A DNA stretch of 64,000 nucleotides from Pontederia crassipes (taxonomy: Eukaryota; Streptophyta; Magnoliopsida; Commelinales; Pontederiaceae): contig CM060192.1 in the NCBI GenBank assembly GCA_030549335.1, positions 22,200,157-22,264,156 on the forward strand, in the 5' to 3' direction. Shown one piece after another: positions 34,736 to 47,700 of the stretch. The notes under the pieces are model-generated. The model was not told the origin of the DNA. It did not search any database and saw nothing but the letters and a program-made list of their open reading frames with translations. The position numbers were made by a program, and so were the translations under genes. Position 1 is the first letter of the stretch. Every line of letters starts with the position of its first letter.

Positions 34736-36191
34736 TCAACATCACTCGAAAAATTTGAAAATTATATGTCGATCAAATGAGGCCACTCTAAGAAGTCCCC
34801 AGATGTCCGATTTCGAGAAAAGTAATTTCTAATATTTTTTTAAGAGCACGAAGCAATATAGACCATTTTGAATACTCTTTTTAAGTTTGAATAAAAAAAA
34901 TTCTAAGAGAATTAACACTTCTTGAAAAAATTTGAAAACTCTATGTCGACTAAATGGGACAATTTCGAGTGCTCTCGAAAGTTTGATTTTCTAGAAAGCA
35001 CATTTTTAAATTTCTTAGGGGGAATGGAATTCTTGAGGAATTTTTATAATTATGAAAAATAGGTGTTTTGAGAATTGGAAGAAAAGGAAAAAAACGTGAA
35101 ATGTGAAAGATTTGCCCCATCCCACCTTCTCTAGCCCTTCGAAATGCCTATTTTTTCATCTAGGACCGCGGAGAATTGATTTTTTCTATTTTGAAACTTT
35201 GCCCATTTTATTGAATTTCTTCTGACCTCCGATTGCCACGATTCTTATGCTTGGAGAGCTTGTGTCGATCTCTATGAGTCTGTAATTTTCATTTCGACCG
35301 ATTCCCACCGGACTCACGTTGGCGACCATCGGAGTCCTTTTTTCCTAGGTTCTTAACTCTGCCATCTGGCCTCCTAAGATCATAAAAAAATACTAAAAAA
35401 TTTGTGTTGCTGTGATCTATAAGAGGTACAAATTTCACGATGATTCGATGGTCGGATCTCTGATAATCATCATTTGAATCCCATGGAAAATGAAGAAGTA
35501 CTATTTCCCAATTTTGGAATTTGAGAATTGGAGTATAATGTATGCATAGCATGGTATATTAATTTTTATATATTATATAATAGAATATATAGTATAGTAT
35601 GGTGTATAATATAGTTAAGTATAGTATATAGTATTGTATAGTATGTATATGTATACTTATATAAATACTTGTATATTCTTAAAATTCTAACATTGGCATC
35701 GCATTAACTTCACATTAGCGTCCCAAGTATTCAATGTCACATTAGCATCGACTCATGTCAACGGCAACATAGAACTAGCATCAATGTAGCGACGCAGACT
35801 TTTTGGCGCTAATTAGCACCACCCCTTGTCGATGCCAATACAATGCAAGTTGCGGACGCCAAAATCGCCTTCTGAACTTGTGTCGATTTAGCGCTGCATT
35901 GTTGTTGATGCTAACTTACGTCGCATCATGTCGATGCTAATACAACGCTATAATTTACCTCGCAATTTCTAGTCTTGGCGTGTGATAATAGCGTATACAT
36001 AGCATCGCTATGGCGTCGGCTTTAGCATCAACTTTTTGTAACGCGAATGTGATGCTAAATCGATGCTACTGGGAGGCAATTAGCGTCTGATCTTGTTGAC
36101 CCAACGTCATCGCTATTTAGATGCTAGTAGCGTCGAATTAACATCGGATAGTATTGCGTCGCTAAATGGCGGATTTCTTATAGTGTTAACA

Positions 36192-39134
36192 TGTCCCTTT
36201 TCAAAACTTTCTTATACAAGGGGCTGAGCTCAAAGTTAGAGAATCAAAAAGCTGAAAACAATTATGGTTGGTAGGGGAGGTGACTTATGTGTATGATGTT
36301 TTTTACCTCCAAATACGGAAAGCTTCAACGCCTTGCCCTTGATAGCATAGTTGGATGATATAAATATCTATGCTCATGCAAATACAGTATAAATTAGTGC
36401 TGCAAAACCCGATCTAATTGGAAAATTTGATCCATTTTGATTCAATCAAATTTGATTAAAATTTAAGTTTAGCTGGCGACTCGACGAATTTGGGTGACTC
36501 CAGTCAGATGAGTGAAAAAAATAATTAGGACAAAAAAATTCAAAATTTTTTAAGACACATCACTTGAGCGCACACGCACATATATATATAATTTAGAGTC
36601 CACTTTTTTTCATTTTTCATCAAATATCATTTATATTATTTTATGTAATAACTATTTAATTGATACTTCATTTATTATATTATTTGACTTTTCAGCTATT
36701 TTATTTTAATTTATTATATTTTTTGTTGTGCATATGATAAGACAATGAAAATAAGAGAATAATTTATTTAACATAATATATTTTTTATTAACTTATTTGA
36801 TTGGACCATTTGATTTGATCCGGTCTTATCAGTTCAATCTGATCCGATTATCAATCTGCGTCATCGTAAATCAAATTTTACAGATAGAAATAATACTTTT
36901 GGAAGATGATAAAACGGTACAAATTATGCTAAGATTCTTTTTGCCCGATTTAGCATGCATCTTCACTTTTATTCTCAAAATAAATCATATTATTTCCAAT
37001 ATAATCTTACAATGGGAGTACCGTAGGAACAGTTTATAGGAACAAATGTGTTCTTACATTTTTTTTTTCTATTCAAGCAATTATTGATGTGGATTCACAC
37101 ATTTGAAAAAAAAAATGTAGTTGGGATAAAAATGTAAAAATGAGATTGTGTTCTTTGATTTGTTCATTGTACCAAACGGGTTGAGTGCAAAGATTCAAAA
37201 TATTTAGCTCTATTATTTTATTGTTAGTTATCGATCGTTGAGAATATACTTTTCAAGAGAAAATATATGTGTAAAGTATTCGATTTATACAGGAGTGTAA
37301 ATATTGTCTTTTTATTGTAGAATCAATCCATCAATTACATGTCATTTTGCAGTTGCCAGAATGTGAACTTTAAAATGCATCGAATTTCTGGTGTAAACTA
37401 AATTGAGTAAGAAATGATTTTCGAAACATAACGTAATTAATAAATTACTGAACTTTTTGTATGAAATGTTTCGACGTGTGTTAAGTACGCAATAAATCAT
37501 AAATAAATAAAATATATCTATTGTAAAAGTTAAGAGGTCAAAAGTTCTTGAGATTTCAAAGATGATCGACATGCCTATTGACGATGGACCTTCTTCATTT
37601 TAATCAACTGAAGATGTGGAAAAAATAATGAAAACAATCCGTGTTTCATATATAAAATGCACATGCCAATAAATCTGTATGAGAGTGGTAAAAAATTTTC
37701 AGACGTTTTCAGTATTTGTTAAAAAGATTAAATTTCTGATTTCTGTTTAGAGAAATTTATTATATTTCAGGAATCAGACTTTTTGAATTGAGTTGAGCAT
37801 TTCAGTACGAAGATGCGGAAGAAAGAAAGAACCAACTCCCAATCAGAGATATTTTGTTACTCACCTCTCGCTGGCAAACAAACGAAAGAAGAGAAAAAAA
37901 AAAAGGTATCCTCTCTCCGGCAGACATCTAAGAACGGATTTTGACCACTGAAAGTTTATAGTATTTGTTATACATTCAATTGTCTGCAAGCACTCGTCCT
38001 TGTTCTGCAACTTGTGCCAAGTCCACATGGCCATGGGCAGGACCAAAGGCCATGGTAGACATGATGGTTAAGGGCAGATAGATGGAAGAGAACAAATGTG
38101 CCTAACTAAATCATTTGGACCAGTCACAAGTGTGTGCTTCTCTCGGAGTCTTGCACTGATGGATTCAGTGCCTCCATCAGTGGCCTTTGCATCTAATTTC
38201 TTTACTCACACATCTTTATTCACATTGAGGGACCCGCTCCTTTAATAGGTCCAAAGATTACAAGTGACAACTGCATTGCTGCACATGAAGGCAGTCGCCA
38301 GATTTGAAACCTGTACCTCATCGCCAGAAGAGAACATGAGAAACATGGAATGTTCAAACAACGTGATATATAACTTTTTGGATCGATCATTATAGCTCTG
38401 CTCATGGAATGAGCACATTCAACTTCCGGAAAATTAATAATGTTAGGGTCTACTATAAGTTTATGAGTTTAAGACAAAAAGATACACAGAGGACGCCTTC
38501 AATTGATTCACAAGATTTAACAAACATAATGAACACTCAGATGAATAGTTAACAAACATCAGCCGACAAATTAACCATGTTGGGACCTTCAATGGGCGTT
38601 TAAAATGAATCAATCGTTTATTTAACACTATAATGCACGTTAAGCTTGGTGCACATTGTATCTCAATGAAAACATGAGCAGCATAAGGGCACGGCAATAC
38701 AAGCAGAGAAAACATCGCAATTCACACAATCAACTCAGGTTGTCAATAAAGCCAACTTTGAGAGGAATAAGTGTCTAGTAATATGAGGTTCTCGTCAAAG
38801 TTTGACTACCAGAGGAATAAGTACTTCGGACATAGCTGATCAGTTTGTTCGCCATAAAAAACAAGACTGAAAACGAAGTGTTTATGTAACGACTTCGATT
38901 TTAATGAATTAAAAAGATAATGTTATATTATTTTATTTGAGAAATTTGGCCATTAATATTATTATAATTAATAATTCCGAAAATAAAGAAAAATAGGAAA
39001 GGAGTCTAATTAGGGATAAGATGTATTATGGGATTATTTAATTAAATTCGGAATTATTTAATTATTGAAAATAAATCAGAATTGTTAAAAGATATTAATT
39101 AAGAGATTAAATTTGATTGCGATTGGAAATTATA
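36192..39134. other. Intergenic, no gene recognised
   Basis: AT-rich sequence between the outer copia element and the second copia element. Short open frames here lack recognisable domains or codon structure. Confidence 0.5.
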
Positions 39135-39139
39135 GATGG

Positions 39140-39371
39140 TGTGAATCGTATAGAATTGCAAAAAGAAGAAATAACAGAGTTGGAGACGAAAAGCAGCTTG
39201 ATTCAAGAACTTCAAAAATTAGGTGGTTCGATACAAAGCAGAGGGTTTATATATGTACACACTGATTTGAAAACTATGTGCAAGTAGTACACTAATTAGA
39301 AGTAGTACACTAATGAGGAATGATAGTACACCGATCAGAATGGTAGTACAAGTAGTATACTGAATACTTCA
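39140..39371 (-). repeat. 3' LTR of copia element 2
   Basis: 232 bp, containing TAGTACAC repeats. Partner of 43875-44103. Confidence 0.88.
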
Positions 39372-39436
39372 ATACCCCTTCAAGTTGGTGGTTGGAAAAT
39401 GTCAAACAGACCCAACTTGGTGCTCAGATGCTCATG

Positions 39437-40483
39437 TTAAGGTTGCGATAGAGCCTTCATTAGAACATCCGCTGGTTGCTTTGAAGTTGCAATATAATTC
39501 AGCTTAATGAGCTTCTGAAGAACACGCTCACGCACAAACAAATAGTCGACATCAATATGTTTGGTCCACTCATGAAAAACAAGATTTTCAACAATCTGCA
39601 ATGTTGATCGACTATCAGTAAACACATGAATTGGGAGAGAAATAGGTAAATGCAGCTCAAAAAATAAAAATTGTAACCAAATCAATTTAGCTACTCCAAG
39701 AGCCACACTTCGATATTCTGCTTCTGCTGAAGACCGAGCAACATCCTGCTTCTTTGACTTTCATGAAACTGATGCTGATCCCAGTTTGATACAAAAAGCA
39801 AAAATTGACCTCCTGGTTGATAAACAAGAAGCCCAGTCTACATCAATGTAAACCTGAAGAGTATTATTTTGTTCGACTGAAAAAAGAAGGCCTTTGCCAG
39901 GAGAATTTTTTAAATAATGAACAATTCTTAAGGCAACATTCATATGAGATTTTTTAAGTGAAAGCATAAACTGACTCAGAAGTCTAACAGAAAAAGTAAT
40001 GTCAGGTCGAGTTTGTATAATATGAATGAGTCTGCCAACTAATCTTTGAAAAGAACTGATATCATGTAACATAGGATCATTAATAGCTGCAGAATTGTTC
40101 TTGTAAATGAATTCATCATATTCACGAGAGGTAAGCTTTAAATTCTCTTCCATTGGGGTAAAAATAAGTTTGGAAGCACTTAACCCACAATCTTCAATAA
40201 GCTTCATGATATATTTTCGTTGAGAAACAATAATGCCCTTATTTGATCTTAGTATCTCTATGCCCAGTAAATACTTTAAAGACCCGAGATCCTTAAGTTT
40301 GAAATGCTGATTGAGATGAGACTTGATATCATGAAGAAGATCTTTAGAATTCCCTACCAATAGTATGTCATCAACATACACTAGCAACATCACAAAATTA
40401 CCCCCTACTCCTTTAGTAAATAGAGTGTAGTCATTTCTACTTTGAGTAAAACCAGATGCTATTAAAACTTCAGAAAACTTCAA
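39437..40483 (-). pseudogene. Copia RT C-terminal half and RNase H
   Basis: A single frame with one in-frame stop at about 39760 (TGA where Trp is expected after SVS). It carries YVDDILLVG (RT catalytic box), LKDLGSLKYLLGIEI, IQTRPDITFSV, the RNase H AEAEYRSVALG motif just after the stop, and HEWTKHIDVDYLFVRE. Otherwise intact. The preceding RT part lies at 40490-41165 in another frame. Confidence 0.88.
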
Positions 40484-40489
40484 GTACCA

Positions 40490-41590
40490 TTGTCTTGAAG
40501 CCTATTTCAAACCATAAAGGGATTTGAGCAGTCGACAGACTTTGTTTCTAATCTTTAAACCTTGTGGAGGCTGCATATATACTTCTTAAAAAAGATCCCC
40601 ATTCAAAAAAGCATTATTGACATCCAGGTGGTATATGGATAAATTCTATTGTACAACAGAAATTAAGAATGCTCGTATAGTGACAATCTTTGCTACTGCT
40701 GAGAAAGTGTCTTTGTAATCAATTGCCCTCTTGTTGACTAAACCCTTTGGCTACCAATTTGGCTTTGTAGCTTTCTATTGAGCCATCAGCATTTAACTTT
40801 ATCTTAAAAATCCATTTGCATCCAATTTCTTTTTTACCATAAGGCCTATCAACCAATTTCCATGTGCCATTTGATTCTAAAGCCTCAAGCTCATTATTCA
40901 TTGCTATTATCCAATTAGGATCTTGAACAGCTTGAGCATAACTAGAAGGTTCACATAATGACACTGAATCTGAGAGAAATGACATATATGATTGATATAA
41001 TTTGTTAAAAGAAACATGATTACTCATAGGATAAAGATCATATGAGTTAACAACATAATCTTTCATCCAAGCTGGCTGCTTACCAATCCTCTTTGGACTA
41101 ATATTCTGAGTAGACTGATTAATTGCATTTGGAGAACCTGAACAGTGGTCACTTGAAGATTCCAAATCTGAGAGAGAAATATGTAAATCAAGAGAATGTA
41201 AGGAGAACGCTGTAGAATTCTGAATAATTTCTTCTGTAGAATTTTGAACAACCTCTGGATGAGGAGAAGAATCAGGTTCATTCTGATTACAGGAGTCTAC
41301 TGATATGTGAATAAATTGAGGCAGAGTACTATGATCATGAATTGGAAAACTATTTGAAGCAGACTTTGAATTATCACTTGTGCTCTTGAAGGCAAAAGGA
41401 AATATTTATTCATGAAATGTAACACTTCTGCTGATAGATATTCTCTTTAATTTTATTTCCATATATCTATAGCCCTTTTGTGTACTGTTGTATCCCAAGA
41501 AGACTGCTGGTATAGCTCTAGCATCAAACTTATTTGACACTTTTAAATTTGTCACATAACACAAACATCCAAAAGTTTTTAAATGTGAGA
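40490..41590 (-). pseudogene. Copia RT N-terminal half and integrase tail
   Basis: The open stretch 41165-40719 reads [21 protein letters not shown] and [34 protein letters not shown], the canonical start of copia RT (RVT_2). Frameshifts and stops lie near 40,715 and 40,490. Upstream to 41590 is the integrase C-terminal tail, with frames shifted. Confidence 0.85.
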
Positions 41591-41597
41591 TATCAGG

Positions 41598-42820
41598 CTA
41601 TTTAGAAAATAACTTCTCAAGAGCAGACACATTATTCAAAACTTTAAGTGATATACGATTTATTATGTGAACAGCTGCCTTGATACACTCATCCCAATAT
41701 TTAATTGGTATGAAGGATTGAAAAAATAAGGCACGGGCTATCTCAATTAGGTGTCTATGTTTCCTCTCGGCCATCCCATTTTGCTGAGTATACGGACAAG
41801 TACTTTGATGGAGCATTCCTTTAGAGATCAAGAAGTCAGCACATTTCATAGAAAAAAAATTTTGCCTCATTGTCAGATCTCACTACTTTGACTATAGTAT
41901 TAAATTGTGTTTCGATCCTCAATATAAATTGTTATAAGTGCGTAAAAGCCTCTGATTTTTGTTTTAACAGATAAATCCATGTCATACGACTGTAATCATC
42001 AAAATGGTGAGAAAGAATCTAAATCCAGCATGTGACACAATATTATATGGACCCCAATGTCAATATGTATTAGATCCAATATGTGTTTACATTTTTCTAT
42101 ATCTGTATTATGAAAAGGTAATCTGATCTGTCTTGCAACTGGGCAGACCTTACAATGTGTATCTTTAGGAACTGTAAAATGAAAATCTAAAACAAATTGA
42201 AGTCTGTCATAGGGTAAATGATCCAGCCTTTTGTGCCATAGCTTATCATCTCCACCACCATCAAATGAAGCCTTCATTACTTTGTCTTCCTGAAGAGCAT
42301 CTGCTCCACTATCTAGAAGATATAATTCATGACTTTCTCTACCAATCAAGATCATCATCTCACTTGGCTGCTCCTGTATCACACATTTCTTTGGATAAAA
42401 AATGATAGAACAGTGAGAATATTTAGTCAATTGAGATACTGATATCAAATTATATCTGAACTCTGGTGTATATAGAACATCAGACAAAATGATATCAGAA
42501 TTAATTCTAAAGGAACCTTTATGAGTGACAATGGATTTATGTCTATTAGGTAAAGTGACAAACTTTGTATCCTTTAGACGAATCATATTAATCATACCAC
42601 ATATATTAGATGTCATGTACTGAGAGGCTGCAGTATCAATTATCCAAGTGTGATTAGTATGTTTACGAAAATCCATGCTTGCCATTAAACCAGAAATCTC
42701 AGAAGTCATATCTTTCTCCAACATCTTCAAAAAATGATTGTACTGATCATCAGAGAGCATGTGCATTTTGTCAGATACTGATGTAGAAGACTTAGCAGAT
42801 CCTTCTTCTGTGTCTTTCAA
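41598..42820 (-). pseudogene. Copia protease and integrase
   Basis: The stretch 42820-41999 carries protease WIIDTAASQYMTS, where the usual DTGAS glycine is Ala. The GAG-pre-integrase and HHCC region (LWHKRLDHLP..CKVCPVARQIRLPF) and HILDLIHIDI at the first integrase Asp follow. After stops and a shift, 41870-41598 contains CPYTQQNGMAERKHRHLIE with the catalytic Glu region and KYWDECIKAAVHIINR. The element's integrase is therefore broken into pieces. Confidence 0.85.
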
Positions 42821-42899
42821 TTTAGATTGTAATTCAAAATCTGTACCAACATTGTTAGCAACTGTGTTTTGAGTTCTGCCTTTGTTGAATTTGAAATTG

Positions 42900-43771
42900 G
42901 GTGGAAAATCAATTATTCTATAACATTGAGATTTCTTGTGTCCAGCCTTATGACAGTGATCACATATAATAGAATAGTCCTTCTTAGGTTTTCCTTGCCT
43001 GGAATTTCTAAAAAAAGCTAAATTCTATTGAGTACTCACTGTAACTTTATTTCTATGTTCCTCTTCAACTATCATAGAATACACTTGATTAAGAGATGGA
43101 ATTGGATGCATCAAAAGTATCTGTAACCTTGCCTGAGTGAAAGAATCATTGAGGCCAAACAAAAACTTATATATCTTTTGCTGTACAAGATACTCTGAAT
43201 ATTCCTTTAAGGATTCTAGGACAGGTAGATTTGGCACAATCAGGGACAATTCTTCCCATAAGTATTTTAGTTTGTTGAAATATTCTCCCATTGTTAAGGA
43301 ACCTTGACTGATAGAATTGATCTCTCCCTGCAGCATATAAATTTTTGTGCCATCTTTCCTTTGAAAACATTCCTTAAGATCAAGCCAAACAATTCTTGCT
43401 TCTTGATTGTAAGCAACATTACTGATGATTCCTTTTGAAACTAAACTAATCATCCAAGATATAACTAAGGCATTACAATGTTTCCATTGAAAATGAAATG
43501 ATCTATCAATCGATTCAATCGAACAAGTTCCATCAATGAATCTGTGCTTGTTTTTTGCCAAAAGTGCATTATAAAAGAAATTACTATCACAGTAATTGCT
43601 AGAGTCAATTAACAGATAAGGAGTCAAAGACTGACTAGAAGATTCAGATGAACTCAGATAAAGAGGACTGCTAATGTCGATTGTAATTGAAGACGCATTC
43701 GAAGACGTATTTGAAGATGAAGAAGCCATGCAATCTTGATTTGATCCAGAAGAACAAGCAATTAAAAACAC
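42900..43771 (-). pseudogene. Copia gag with zinc knuckle
   Basis: An open frame of 248 codons (43771-43025) has a Ser-rich N-terminus, LLIDSSNYCDSNFFYNALLAKNKHRFIDGT and WISSL-type gag motifs, ARIVWLDLKECF, and FNKLKYLWEEL typical of copia gag. A stop separates it from the zinc knuckle CDHCHKAGHKKSQC (about 42925-42970). The true start is probably the internal Met before ASSSSN rather than the first Met. Confidence 0.85.
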
Positions 43772-43874
43772 GATAGCTAGAATATCTGATGACTAACCAG
43801 TTGAAGAACTTTTGATCTATTGATCTCTTCGATCAACAAGGAAGTATCCAAGATTCTTAGAAGCTTTGATACCA

Positions 43875-44103
43875 TGTCAATCGTATAGAATTGCAGAAAG
43901 AAAAAAATAACAGAGTTGGAGAAGGAAAGCAGATTCGAGAACTACAAAAATTAGTTGTTTCGGTACAAAGCAGAGATTTTATATATGTACACACTGATAT
44001 GAAAACTATGCACAAGTAGTACACTAATTAGAAGTAGTACACAAATAAGGAATGATAGTACACTGATCAGAATGGTAGTACAAGTGGTATACTGAATACT
44101 TCA
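43875..44103 (-). repeat. 5' LTR of copia element 2
   Basis: 229 bp, followed on the minus strand by the primer site TGGTATCAAAGC. Confidence 0.88.
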
Positions 44104-44108
44104 ATGGA

Positions 44109-46399
44109 TGGATTGGAAAATAAAGATTTAGGAATCCTATAAATAAATCCTTGGCCAGTCATCAAAGGAGTTTCTTTCTCTTTATTTCTTGGTGTTCAAC
44201 GAGAGAGGTGTGACGTCCAGGATTCGAGGATCGACGTCGAACGAAAAATTATGATTCGACGTCGAATGGCTAGACGTGAAATGAGGTACGTAGGGGGGAT
44301 CCATAGGTTCGTCGATTATTTTTTTAGTTGGGATTGCTATTGCTAGATTGAAAAGGGTGTTGTGATAGTTTAGAAAAAAATAGATTAGCGGTGGAAGTAA
44401 AGGATTTCTCGAAGAAAAATAAAGGGGTTCGGCCAATAGTATTTTACGCTAAAGGAAAAAAAAGAGTTCAATAAACGCCTAAGAATCGTTTCTCAGTCCA
44501 AAAAAAAGTGATAAAAGGATTAATGGCCAACATGGAGAGAGCAGTAAGGGACAGAGAGAAACGTGTTGATTGAGCACAGGAGAAGGGAAAACAAAAGATG
44601 AGGAATTTAGTGCAGTGAATAGGAGAGAGGAAAATAAAATGAAAGGGAATCAACGTAGAAAAGGAAAAGGGGATTTCACGAGAGGCAATTATGGAGACAA
44701 AAGAGATGAAGCTAGAAGTGAAGAAAAAAAGAATGTCGGAATTCTCAGTGGAAAAAAGAACAAAAATTTATTTTTCTCGGGAAGGAATTTTCCTTATTTA
44801 ATTTTCTTGCACAGAAATTTCTTTTACCTGAATTTTTAATCATAATTCCTACTGCTTGATTTACTTGCTCAGCCGAGAAAAGGAATAGGAAAAAAATATG
44901 AAAAAGTGTAGAGAGGCCGAGAGTTGTTTATTAGTTTTTGTTGTTGTTTATTATTAGTATATTCTGATTATTTGTTATTATTATTTAAATATGATATATT
45001 TATTGTATTCTTATTGATTGGTCCTGATTAAATTGTCATTGTGCTTGATTATATTATTATCATACCTGATAATAGTATTATTGTATCAAATCATATTGTC
45101 ATCATATCTGATCATATTTTTATTATCATATTCGATCTTATCATTGATTATGATACTAATCCAGTAGTCTTTATGATTGGATCTTGTTTCACCTAAATTA
45201 AATTGCTAAAAGATAGACATTGTAGGTAAACAAGATAAAAACTGAAAGCTCCTGAGTCTTCATGTTCTTTGATTGTCTCCAAGCTCCCGGGCCATATTAT
45301 TATTAAATTGAATTGAATGAGGCAGATAGTGGACTTAAAGATTTGAGACGTCATCATCCTTTAGAGAAGTTATGGCTATCATGTGTTTGGTCATGGTCCC
45401 CCACCGTTCACGAATCATTGTTAACGCTATATTATTGGGTGGCTTACTGTGGAACTGATCCCCAAAGACATGAAGTTTTCCTTAATTGACCGAGCACTTC
45501 TCATTGAATTGGATAACTCCGAGCATTATAAATCGAACTGAATTTAATTGTAAATTGAATTGGATTGAATTAAAATCGAATCGAATCAAATTGAATTGAA
45601 TAGATCATGGTCATTTGAATACTAGCGTTGACTGACATTGCCTCCACCCATTGAAAAAAATGGAATTGTTATTGACTAATAACCATTGATATTGAATTGG
45701 AAATTGTTAAATTGAATAGTGACATGGTGACCAGGCACCATTGACATTATTAATTGTTAAATCAATATTGATCAGTCATTTGACCTTTTCCTGATCCTTC
45801 CTATTGATCTATGACTTTATTGTGCTATTGTTATATTGAATCATCAATCCAGTTGATTAGGCAATTGGTAATTGTTATCTCATTTGATTAGTCTTTTGAC
45901 CATAATATGATATAATTATTTAAATTGATAAATTGTTATATTGTTAATTGATTATTATATTGATTGCTCAATTGACACATCATTGATCATATCTTATTTT
46001 CGATTGAGCATATTGATTATTTAGTATACCATACGTACTGAGTATTTTTATATTCATGGATATTTCCCTGTATCTGAATCCGTGCAGGTGAGATAATTTT
46101 GATAGAGGATGATTTTGCAAGTGGCTATGCTCAGTGACAAACAAATGTTGCACATGTTCTAGATCGAGTGGTCTAATTTTTATTATTTTTGTATTCATTA
46201 GAATTGTAAACTTATTGATATTTTAGTTATTTTGACTATTATGTATTATTAGCTATTATTATTGAAAAGTCTTTCGCATTCATGTTTTATATTTCGTATT
46301 TAATAAATTTTATTTCGCAAAAGTATTTTATAGAAGATTGTGTAGTGCCTCTGGAACGACTTTGAGCACGTGTAAGTCACGTGAGTCTCGAGGCTTACA
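44109..46399. other. Intergenic, possibly old LTR sequence
   Basis: No gene is recognised. It includes an AATTGAAT-rich low-complexity patch (about 45530-45610). The start TGTGACGTCC near 44209 and the position upstream of the plus-strand gypsy gag suggest a decayed 5' LTR, but no primer site or partner LTR was found. Confidence 0.35.
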
Positions 46400-47089
46400 G
46401 AAATGCCCAGCGTCATAGAAACATAAGCGATAAAATGATGATTCATATTATGATTAAACAAAAATGGTTAATCAATAAAATTACGTGCTTTGATCACTGG
46501 TCTCAATACCTTGATCATAGTAGGCTATGAACAATACTTATTCATATTTATGCTTTGTTCTTTCCTATAACAATACATTGTTCTATACTTTACTCTGCTA
46601 TACATTACCATACTTACTTTACTCTGTGTGATACTATATTTTTTACATTACTATGCGGTCCTTGAAATTTGTTGTCCTATGCGAGTTCGACTTAATTAAG
46701 TTGGGAAGCCAGAGGTGCCTCTATATATCTGTGAAGCCAGGATGCTCATTATAGGGAATGTGTATATTAAGACATACACTTTTCATAATAGTGGAAGAGG
46801 ACTTGTATCCCATGAATAGTGATCGTTAAAGATTCGTAGGTTAGTTGTCTCCTCAACTAAGCTACATGTCCCTCTGGCGCTATAACATATAATCCATATA
46901 GTACTGGGGAAGGGAAAATGTCAATGCATCGCCCTTTTCGAAATACAGGTGGGAGAGGACCTGCACTCTAGTGAACAAGGTGTTGATACCAATGATCAAA
47001 GCATGTAATTTTATTGATTAACCATTTTTCTTTAATCATGATATGAATCATCATTTTATCGCCTATGTTTCTGTGGTGTTGAGTGTTTC
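46400..47089. mobile_element. Foldback-type element with ~115-bp terminal inverted repeats
   Basis: 46400-46522 and 46974-47089 are inverted copies with roughly one mismatch in seven. They share TGATCAAAGCA, TAATTTTATTGATTAACCAT and ATCATTTTATCGC. The 450-bp centre is not coding. No matching target duplication was seen, so it may be a MULE-like MITE or a local inverted duplication. Confidence 0.55.
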
Positions 47090-47700
47090 GCTCATGGATA
47101 TTTTATGCCCCTGCATTGGGATTTTGCAAGTAAGAATCCTGCCTAGGGAGGTGGTGGAGGACGCAGAGCTCAAGGACAGCTGAACATGATTTGTCCAACG
47201 CAATAGCATTCTACTCTTTTATGCCATTAATCGAATAATTAGTTCTTGTATTCGAAGGATATTGTGGTTCTCTCATTTGGAATCATGTGATCATTTGCTC
47301 GAATTGTTGGGATCTGTAATCTTCTCTTTCTTCTTGATTGATTTCATTAAATATTGATGTCCTTTGATTTTTCGATGTTTTCTCTTCTGCAATCATTTTT
47401 CCACTTGTTTTGTTATTATCTCCATTGCCACGTATTTCGTTTGTTGATTGGTCAAAGTCAAAGATGTAGCAGGCAGTGTAGCATCCTTAGGATCAATCTA
47501 ACTGCCCTAAATCTTTGGCTCCCCATTGGTCATAGTAGAGCATAGGTAAATGTATTGTCATTACTATTTACAGTGTTCCATGGTCACAGTAAAGTCATGT
47601 GCAAGCATCTGAGCAACTGCGACTCCACTCCTCAAGTAAGTAATGAATAAAATTCCTTATATAGATTCTTCTTGTATTATTTAGTGACCTCGTTCATATA

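Larger units (their letters stand above)
32977..36185. mobile_element. Non-autonomous CACTA transposon carrying a gene fragment
   Basis: The ends CACTACAAGAAAATC and GATTTCTTATAGTG are inverted repeats, and the perfect 3-bp duplication TTA lies at 32974-32976 and 36186-36188. Subterminal regions (33000-33390, 34300-34510, 35690-36175) are packed with GCGTCGCTA/GACGCTAAT motifs in both orientations. There is no transposase. The GC-rich core at 33610-34200 looks foreign to the element and includes a GH28-like fragment and a GGAGGAGG-rich tandem repeat. Confidence 0.88.
10606..36191 (-). mobile_element. Decayed Ty1/copia retrotransposon, host of four nested insertions
   Basis: LTRs at 10606-11035 and 32535-36191 begin TGTTAG and end TTAACA on the plus strand. 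The right copy is interrupted by the CACTA element three bases before its end. Flanks TGTCA (10601-10605) and TGTCC (36192-36196) agree at 4 of 5. On the minus strand the 5' LTR is followed by a tRNA-Met-like primer site (TTGATATCA, about 32522-32532), then gag, zinc knuckle, protease, integrase, RT and RNase H pieces. A polypurine tract (AAGGTGGATATT, about 11037-11050) abuts the 3' LTR. Subtracting the insertions leaves roughly 5-6.5 kb, normal for copia. Confidence 0.85.
39140..44103 (-). mobile_element. Nearly complete Ty1/copia retrotransposon
   Basis: Short LTRs (39140-39371 and 43875-44103) start TGTSAATCG and end ACTTCA on the plus strand. On the minus strand the 5' LTR is followed at once by a tRNA-Met primer site TGGTATCAAAGC (43862-43874), and a purine tract (CTTGAAGGGGTAT) abuts the 3' LTR. 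The internal region encodes gag, zinc knuckle, protease, integrase, RT and RNase H in copia order. A 4-bp ATGG lies on both outer sides (39136-39139 and 44104-44107); the usual 5 bp is not exact. LTRs differ by roughly one base in ten by eye. Confidence 0.9.

Noticed and set aside
34497..34832. 111-codon frame rich in Tyr, Ile, Val and Cys
   Set aside because: Low-complexity TATATG/TGTGTA repeat.
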